Source of the DNA: Acanthococcus lagerstroemiae
Taxonomy: Eukaryota; Arthropoda; Insecta; Hemiptera; Eriococcidae
Length of the DNA stretch: 64,000 nt
Reading direction: 5' to 3'
NCBI GenBank assembly: GCA_031841125.1
Contig: CM063107.1
Coordinates: 46,327,497-46,391,496 of the forward strand
The notes below the pieces were generated by a model that made no database searches, was not told where the DNA came from, and was given only the letters and a program-made list of their open reading frames with translations. Shown here in pieces: positions 56,641-64,000 of this stretch (positions are counted from its first letter, which is position 1; the number at the start of each line of letters is the position of its first letter). Position numbers and translations under genes: made by a program.

Positions 56641-58600
56641 TAGGGCCGCTTGATGGAGTGGGGGAAAAAGGTGTGTCCAACTTTAAACGCGTTTTTTTCC
56701 AAAAACGTGTTTTTGCGCGTTCTTGTTACACTCATCTTTGACCGCTTGTGTCTCCGGAACAAAAAATACTACAAATCGGAAAATTTTTTCGTCGAAAAAA
56801 ATGCCTTGTGTATGAATGGTATGGAGAAAATTTCAGAAAATTTTCCGAAATCAAAAAAGCTGATGTACATAAGTATAATATGGACAAATTTTTGAAATAT
56901 TCCAAAATTAAGTAAATTGAGGTGACCACCTATTCCTGCTTAATTCTTCATGCAGAGCTCAAATTCGTTGTTCAACACAAGATACAATTAAAAATGTTGT
57001 TTTGCTAGTGCGGAATTGGGGGGGGGGGGCTATACAGAAATTTTCAAAATTTTCACAAATCGAAGAAATTGAATTAACGCCTATTCGTACTCTATTTTTC
57101 TCGCTGAGTTCAAATTCGTTGCCCGAATTCCGTTGCCGCGGTACAATCGAAAATTTGGTTTAACTGGTGGGGGAGAGGGGGCTATGCCGGGTGGAAAATT
57201 ACTGCAGATCGATTTTGACAACGGATTATTTGAATATATCTCGAAAATTTGAATAATTTTTAGCACGTCTTGGCTCAGAAGCTGTCGGAAAATTTTCACC
57301 AAACAAAATGCCTGATAAGGAATTTTTCAAAATTTTCAAAAATTAAATAAATTGTGATGAAACCTATTTATATTCAGTTTTTTCTTGCTGAGTTATAATT
57401 AGGTGTCCAAATTAGGCGCTGATCCTCCTCTGTCGAGGTACGATCAAAAATTTGGTTATACTGGTGGGGGAAAAGAGAGCTATATGAGTGGAAAATTGAC
57501 TGTGGATCAGTTCTGAAAACAGATTGTTCGCAACGAGGTTTCGAATAATTTTTGCCGGGTCATCCCGGCCCAGTAGCTTTTCGACCAAGTTATGGACGGA
57601 TTTTCAAAATTTTCTGAAATCAAAAAAATTGAGTTAATCACTTATATACACTCAGTTTCTCTCGCTAGGTCCAAATTCGTTATCCAGATTTTGCACTGAC
57701 CTTTCGTTGCCGAGATACGATCAAAGATATAGTTAAACCGATGAGGGGGGGGGGGAGAGATGTCACAGGTTTAAAATTGACTGTGGAATAATTTTGACCA
57801 CGGATTCGAATTTGTCTCAAAATTGTGAATAATTTACTAGGTACTGGACCGGAAGCTCTCCGAAATATTTTTTAACCGAAAAAACTACAAAGAAATTTTT
57901 CAAAAATCAACAAATTTGAGATGACCAATTATGTATACTCAGTCTTTCTCGCAGTGTTCGAATTTGTTGTTCCCATTTGACGCTGATTTTCCGTTGCCAA
58001 TATATGATCAAATATTTCGATTTACTGGGGTGAAGGGGCTATACTGAATTGTGGATCGATTTTGACAACAGATGTGAATTTGACTCGAAAAGTTGAATAA
58101 TTCGTATCAGGTCCTGGTTCGGAAGCCACCGAAAAAAGAGCCTGATGTAGCTTGAAGAAATTTTCAAAATGTTCAAAAACCAAAAAACTGAGACAACCAC
58201 CCATTCTTACTCAGTTTTTTTGGCTTATTTCAAATTTGTTATTATCTAAATTTTACGTTGACCCTCCATTGTCGAGATACGATAAAAATTTGGTTACATT
58301 GGGTCTACAACTGGGTGGGAAATTGACTCTGGATCAGTACTGACAATCGATATGAATCCAACTCGAAAAATTGAATAATTTTTCCCATATTCTGGCCCGG
58401 AAGCTCTCCGAAAATTTTTTTCGCCGATCAAAATGCCTAATGTATAAGTATGAAGCAATGTTCAAAATTTTCAAAAATCAGAAGAACTGAGAACCTCTCA
58501 TTTCCTCACAATTTTTCTTACCGAGTTCAAATTCATTGTCCCTATTTGGTGCTGCCCCTCCGTTGCCGAGATTCGATCAAAAATCCTGGGCAATGTTATT
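56640..58600. repeat. Diverged tandem array, ~270-300-bp unit, about six copies
   Basis: An AAATTCGTTG-like anchor recurs at 56961, 57112, 57395, 57673, 57961, 58232 and 58529. Apart from the short first interval the spacing is 271-297 bp. Each unit carries CCGTTGCCGAGATACGATC, AAATTTGGTT, a G-run, GGAAAATTGACTGTGGATC, ACTCGAAAA-TTGAATAATT, CCGGAAGCTCTCCGAAAA and TTTTCAAAATTTTCAAAAATC in that order. Copies differ by many substitutions and small indels. No convincing coding frame. Confidence 0.9.
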
Positions 58601-60648
58601 ATGTTTTCGATACCAATAATACTAATAAACGAAATTAATTTTTTTTTAATTTCTCCTCAAACCCCCGAACATTTCCTTGTGAGCATTAATGGTGTGGTTT
58701 ATCTCCATTGGTATAAGTACAAGGTTCTTATTTTTTCAATTTTCTGTGGAGGGAAGGGGGCGACCTGAAGTCAGATTCTTTTTATAATGCTGTCGCCCCA
58801 CTGGATACGATTCTAACAGCCTTAACCCCTTCTGAAGTAGAACTGTGCAAATATATTATTAACAAGTTGTCAGGAAGGATGATCATTTACTTAGAACTCC
58901 CTGTGTAAATAATTTGCAGGAGAGACTTGAATCGAATGTACTAAGTACCGTTGTATAGTTTTTTCTAGAGTTTCTAAAATACAAATATGTAATGGGCTTA
59001 GAATGAATAAGTAGGATAGGCTGGGCGAATGGTTTTCATACTTCCCATCCGATATACCACAGACACGTTTATAAAAATGTAAAAATATGCCCGGATAATA
59101 AAAATAACAATTTCACCTTGAAAAATTTGTTGATTCATGCCTAATAGGATTTACTTTGTAGAACTCTTTCTTTGTTACATCAACATCACAATTAGGCACC
59201 TAACAGAAACTGCTGGCGTGCGAATGTAATAAAAATAACTGTTCCTTCCCTTGGGATCGGCTTTACTCGCGGATTGAGTATTTCGGTTTCATCATAAATC
59301 TGCCTTATAACTGCGGTAGCTGTTTAACGTCAACGCGGAATATTTCGTTGAGTAAATTCGATATACGAGTATGTAGGCCTGTACACCAATGTTATTTAGT
59401 TTTAATTTCCTACAAAACTTTATAGACGATTTTCATTTTCACGTGCGTCCGTATTTTATAAACAAATGTTTTTTAAAAATGAAATGATGATGAGCTGCCG
59501 CGAATACACGAGAGTATAAATAGCGAAAAAGACGTACGAAAACCAGATCCGAGGTTGAGTACAGGCCTACCTGCCTACGTCTATCTGTCAAACGATTTTC
59601 TCAAGATCTGCAGTAAAATCTTGAGTGTTGAATTTTTTTAAATTAATTATTCCGAAAAATCGAAAAATCAAAATGAAAATTCAAGAATTACAAAATTTTT
59701 AACTTTCTTCCTATATCACACTGACTATTCAAAGAATTAGAAAAAAAGAGCCTGTGTAATTTGAAGGGAGACACGAATTTATCTTTGCATTAATAATAAC
59801 TGAAACCCTCGTTTACTGTTAGGTACACATTTTGCCTACCCTTTAAAGCGGTTAATATTGGAAATTAATTTTTTTTTAAATGAAATTCTATAGCTCGTGT
59901 GTATCTCAACTGTGACAGCTTCTCAGCTGTTTTTATATTCTAGGAATAGGCAAAACATTGTATGAAGCATAACTATCCACTCTCGTAGGAGTTACCGTGG
60001 TACCTATAACGAAGAAACAACTAAGATACAAGCTGCCTAATGTACCTCAAGAAATCTTTTGTCCAATAATAATATCTTAAATACCCTATTATGTAGATAA
60101 ACCTCATAACTGAAGCAGGATTATTGATCGGTAACTGAAAGAAATTTTTTAGTAACAAAATTGCATTTACCTACTCCAGTCACCCATAAGTGAAAAAGGA
60201 CGGAAAAATTAACTTTATTACTGAAACAATAAACATGTACCATCATTAGTAGAAGTTGTAGAGTGTTTTAACTCAAGTGAACAACTTGGTGTAATCTCGT
60301 GACCTGAAATTGTATAACTCCCCGCCTCTTCAAATGTAAATTCGGTAAATGTAAAACTTATTTGGTGGAAAAAAGTTTTTTGTGTTACTGCAGTATTTAC
60401 GAATGAAAAAGCTCGTTTCCAAAAAAAGGAAGTGCATTCTTTTTCAAAATCGGGTGCATGGGACTGGCAACTCATCAGGAACTCTTTGTCGGATAACAAA
60501 AACATTATTTTCCTTTATATTATTACAGTATATACTTTTTCATGAAAAAGTTCATCTTCAAAACGCAGCAAATCCATTCGCTAGTGAGAGGAAGGTGGGG
60601 CAAAAGTCCGCACTCTATTACTTGAACAATTTTTTTTAAATGTTAATA
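58601..60648. other. Unassigned stretch
   Basis: No gene or element ends recognised. A minus-strand 95-codon frame at 60218-60505 lacks motifs. Confidence 0.5.
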
Positions 60649-61292
60649 TACCGTCAATCACTAGTGGATGACACCTTCAGGAAAATTTTTGTTTTCAAAT
60701 TTCAATAACTCATAGTAGTAACGTTTTTTAAAAATGTTACAGGGATCAAAATGAGCCCACATTCATTAGCTTTCAAAAAATGGTTTAGTTTTTCAAAAAT
60801 CGTTGACCAAATTTTTTTGAGATTTTTTTTTTCAAACACGGTACCGAATTCAAGGTGTTGATGACATACCAAAAGCGCATTTTACTAATAAGATGACACA
60901 CTTTTTGTTCAATAGCTGACACCAAAGAAAAAAATTAATAAAAGTCATAAAATCATTTACTTCAAAACGAAAGCTTAATATTTTTTTAAACAAGACTCAC
61001 ATACGTACCAATCCTTGTCGTCGTCTAAGCCTGCACAAGCGACATGAACCCCAATTTTACATTTACTATACTCCACCCATTCTTCTCTTGAATTGTTGTT
61101 ATTTTCTGAAAATTAAAACGTATTTTAGTGTAGGTAGGTACAAAGAGAAATTGATTCAAAACCAGGTAGGTAAGTACCTATCTACTCAGGCCCGTAGCCA
61201 CAGCCATCTACGATAGGGGGTGCTGACTGTTCACCAGGGGGGGGGGCTTGAGGATACACATAATATAGGTATAATGTGAAAATTTCTACGAC

Positions 61293-61579
61293 GCACTGGT
61301 GTAACCAGGGGGAGGCGAGAAGGGGCGAATTCCCCCAAAGGCACCTGAACTTGAATATAAAATATGGAAAAACGGCAATTTTTTGCCTTTAAAATACTTT
61401 TTTTCTCGAAAAATTTTCGTTCGAGCAGTAATTTTACCTTTATTTTTATAAAATAGTCCTCTAACATCAGCGATCTTTAAAAGTACCTCAATTCCTCAAT
61501 TTCCGACTTTTTCTCCCTTGAAAATCTCACTTTGCTCCTCCCCCCCCCCCCCTGGGAATATCCTGGCTACGCCACTGTT
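61293..61579. mobile_element. Family E MITE copy (diverged)
   Basis: The left end CACTGGTGTAACCAGGGGGA and right end CCTGGCTACGCCACTG are diverged family-E termini with a C14 run inside the right end. No matching flanking duplication. Confidence 0.65.
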
Positions 61580-61925
61580 GTCGGTTTTTTTACGAAGTTT
61601 TCTTGCGGATGTATCGCGAGTGTACGCGGGCTGCTCAGTGCTCAGGTCTCGGATATCTCACCTCGTTGTCTAAACAGGCCCGGGTAACTTATCGAGAGTG
61701 TACTGGGGCCATTACATAAAAATCCCATTCCCAATCCAAAAGAGTCTCAAATTAGTTACCGAAGATTTTTGTTCTAAATTTTAAAATGTTTCTGTGATAT
61801 CAATTCTCTTTATCCCTTCTTTCTTTTTCGTTCAGCGCAGTGATGATTTATCTTTGCCTCGGGGGTTCAAGATACCTTTAGAGGGGGCTCAGCCCCAGCT
61901 TGTCCCCCATGGTTGCGGGGCTGTA

Positions 61926-62355
61926 CAGTAGCGTAGCCACGGGGGGGGGCTGACCCCCCTGGCACCAGCCGCAAATATTTAAAAAAAAAAAATACCTGTC
62001 ATGTAAACGTGAAAAATTTTGTTTTTTTGATGCGCCGGAGGAGGTACTAGAAGAATTTTATAGAAAAACACAGAGATCAGATTTTAAATTTTAAATTTAG
62101 TTTGTTACATAAATACATATTATTGCTTTAAAAAAAAATCAAATTATAATTTTTCGATTAGATTAAAAATTTTTAATTCAGTTAAGTATTTATGAATCTT
62201 TTCTTTGAAAAAATATAAAATTATTACTTTAAAATTTTTTTCGAATTGTACTTCATACCCCCCCCCCGCCTCCTCAATATCATGTTATTAGCGAATAATT
62301 TTTTGTTTGAACTGAACCCCCCCCCCCCTTCATACCAAGTCTGACTACGCCACTG
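61926..62355. mobile_element. hAT-type MITE E2 (430 bp), perfect duplication
   Basis: The ends CAGTAGCGTAGCCACGGGGG and GACTACGCCACTG are inverted. The flanks are identical 8-mers GGGCTGTA at 61918-61925 and 62356-62363. The interior is A/T-rich with C-runs near 62260 and 62318. It is nested inside element G. Confidence 0.93.
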
Positions 62356-63184
62356 GGGCTGTATCTACTGAGATTTTCTTACCTTCTCAATAAAAACATA
62401 CTACTTAATCATGTTCTCCTTAATAGTTTCTCCTTGATCGGGAAGGCACCATAGTATCTAGGAATAGAAAAGAACACCAACGAATAAAAATTATGTATGT
62501 ATGACGAAGATACAGCTGAAAATTCTTTATAAAAACGATCTAAAACAGAAGTTAGTGTCATCCATTAAAAATCATTTTTCTCAAGAATTCTCTAATAGAT
62601 GACACAAGTGTCATCCGTTAAAAAATAGTGCAACTTGTTTATCTAATAGCGGACACCGATAATGCTATATTGATGATCCAGATGTCAACTACAAACATTA
62701 TTCTTTCACATGATCCTTAGTTGAAATTATTCGGCTTATTTCTAAATTACTTATGATTTTTAAAAAATTTTACTTACCTTTAAGAAATCTGGAAGAAAAT
62801 CAATGAAAATCGGCAGTTTCGAAAATGTTAGCAAATAACTTCGTCTAAAAATTTTTTCACAACAGCTGATAATGAAAATACCAACATCAACGATACACTA
62901 GATTGGTATCAATCAGCTAGTATAATCAGTTTGGCCAACTCACTCGTCACAGTCTTATTATAGCAAAAATTAGTTAGGTGTGTCATCCACTAGATGGGTG
63001 ACATCCATTGGTGAATGACGGTATGGATCTTAAGCTTCAAAATGAAAGAGCCAACTACTCATTAAAACGGTTTTATTTTCAGAAAATAACATTTTTGGAA
63101 AACACCTTGAGTAGGACTTATGTCCCATTGTATGAGGAAAAGTCCTACACTATAAAATTCACATTCTTAAGGCTTTTTAATAAC

Positions 63185-63932
63185 TCAGGCACATCTACAA
63201 AGATCACAGACATGAAAATTCCGGTATAATCAGTGCAATTTTTGTGGACCCATTTTTCATATAGATTACACTGGATCCATACTTCAGCACCTTTTGAATT
63301 TTCGAAATGATAATTGCAAATCAAACAAAAATCTTTTTCTCTAGAGTCTGAAGTTGGAGGTGGTTGACGCTGAAATAATGCGCACTGCACAGGCATAGGT
63401 TTTGAATTTTTCAAAGGTCTTTTTTTTTGAGATGCAGATTGGTTAGCCTTAATTTTCTGTTTTGTGGCTGGCTGTTGAAATAAACAGCGCCTTGAAGATG
63501 TAGCAGGCTCCAAATTTTTTGTAGCAGACTCAGAATTTCTTTGAGATCTTTTTTCAGATGTAGATTGCTCAGCTTGAATTCCTTCAGCGCGAATTATTAC
63601 AAGATCTTTGTTTGGGGTGCTGGTTAAAGTAGTAGATTTGCCACCCTTTCTTTTTCTTTGACGTTTCTCCTAAAACATGAGAAAATTTTTTATTTTTTAA
63701 TCTGATGTAGATATGTAAAACTGAATTAAAATTTCCTAGATCAATATTTACTTTTATTAATACCCCTAACACTTTTTTCGATAAGTGAGTCGACATTTTC
63801 AGGTTCATCTAAATTTTCAAATTTTTTGTTCAATTCTTCGTACGTATCTGTATAATGTTGATTGACATTTCTCGGTTCTAAGTTCTTCAACTTTTCATTC
63901 GATTTTTCCAAGCTTCCAACACTCCATTTTGG
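63185..63932 (-). pseudogene. Transposase tail with decayed PHD-like zinc finger
   Basis: Minus strand. An upstream coding-like segment (63932-63752: SLEKSNEKLKNLEPRN, YEELNKKFENLDEPENVDSL) is followed by an 82-nt GT-AG interval and a second segment from 63669. The latter reads RKRKGGKSTTLTSTPNKDLV, a Ser/Gln-rich linker, then a PHD-like finger CLICNYHFENSKGAEVWIQC with WVHKNC. The expected cysteine in IQC-x-x-C is tyrosine (CNLYEKW). After CTDYTG a one-base frameshift is needed to reach the final CDLCRC and the stop at 63185-63187. The phases of the two segments also differ by one. GKSxxLTxTPxK followed by a PHD-like finger is typical of pogo/Tigger-type arthropod transposases; a domesticated host gene is the alternative. 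Confidence 0.65.
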
Positions 63933-64000
63933 TCAAGATTTCTGTTTTTCAAAATTCGCTGGCTAGCAATTCGCAGCACCTTGCTCGTGTACAGGCGATA
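63933..64000. other. Window edge, unassigned
   Basis: Possible continuation of the minus-strand transposase remnant; too short to judge. Confidence 0.3.

Larger units (their letters stand above)
60649..63023. mobile_element. Inverted-repeat element G (~2.4 kb) with GTGTCATC repeats
   Basis: The left end TACCGTCAATCACTAGTGGA and inverted right end TACCGTCATTCACCAATGGA agree at 23 of 27 outer positions. TA at both borders could be a target duplication. GATGACAC or its complement recurs near both ends: about 60667 and 60894 on the left; 62556, 62600, 62610, 62980 and the variant at 62999 on the right. It encloses two family-E copies. No transposase is recognisable within it. Confidence 0.65.

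Noticed and set aside
56640..58600. CRISPR-like array
   Set aside because: Units of ~285 bp are tandem and diverged, without short identical repeats and unique spacers, in an animal genome.
55571..64000. Further ADAMTSL exons (thrombospondin type-1 repeats)
   Set aside because: No splice-bounded frame with the W-x-x-W-x-x-C pattern was found on the plus strand.

Overview
The window is animal nuclear DNA, most likely arthropod. The evidence is one spliced gene of an extracellular-matrix family, GT-AG introns, and a dense load of LINEs, a Ty3/Gypsy remnant, tRNA-derived SINEs and hAT-like, pogo-like and MULE-like DNA elements. Nothing looks bacterial or viral-episomal. The species cannot be named from this sequence.

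The only convincing host gene is on the plus strand. Four exons of an ADAMTS-like (ADAMTSL) protein lie at 1217-1353, 52260-52461, 55151-55320 and 55428-55536. They encode the end of the cysteine-rich domain and most of the spacer domain, and the splice phases agree at every junction. Upstream exons lie left of the window. No later exon was found to 64000, so the next intron is longer than 8.4 kb or the gene continues beyond. The first complete intron is 50.9 kb as assembled and holds most of what else is here.

Layout of that intron: candidate inverted-repeat element and hairpin (1.98-2.55 kb); hAT-type element A1 (4.1-4.7); LINE fragment split by a TA-flanked MITE (5.3-6.3); inverted-repeat pair enclosing hAT-type element H and an RTE-like LINE tail (6.4-9.3); LINE endonuclease remnant (9.4-10.2); duplicated DNA (11.3-12.7); SINE (14.5-14.7); hAT-type element F (15.1-17.05); pogo-like tail pseudogene split by MITE I (19.5-20.6); MULE-like remnant (20.7-21.9); two LINEs (22.2-24.4 and 24.9-27.2); a 10.7-kb homopolymer-inflated block that looks like unpolished assembly (27.2-37.95); an RTE-like LINE split by a Gypsy remnant (37.96-40.5); SINE and tandem repeats (40.5-41.1); a repeat cluster with a minisatellite (42.5-44.9); a possible composite hAT-type unit carrying a LINE RNase H tail (46.9-49.55); and further fragments to 52 kb.

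Right of the exons are a MITE with a perfect target duplication (55.7 kb), a diverged ~285-bp tandem array (56.6-58.6), a 2.4-kb inverted-repeat element with nested MITEs (60.65-63.02), and a decayed PHD-finger transposase tail (63.2-63.9).

The strongest observations are structural. Several elements have exact 8-bp target-site duplications, and three nested insertions split reading frames that become continuous once the insert is discounted. Every coding remnant outside the ADAMTSL exons is broken.
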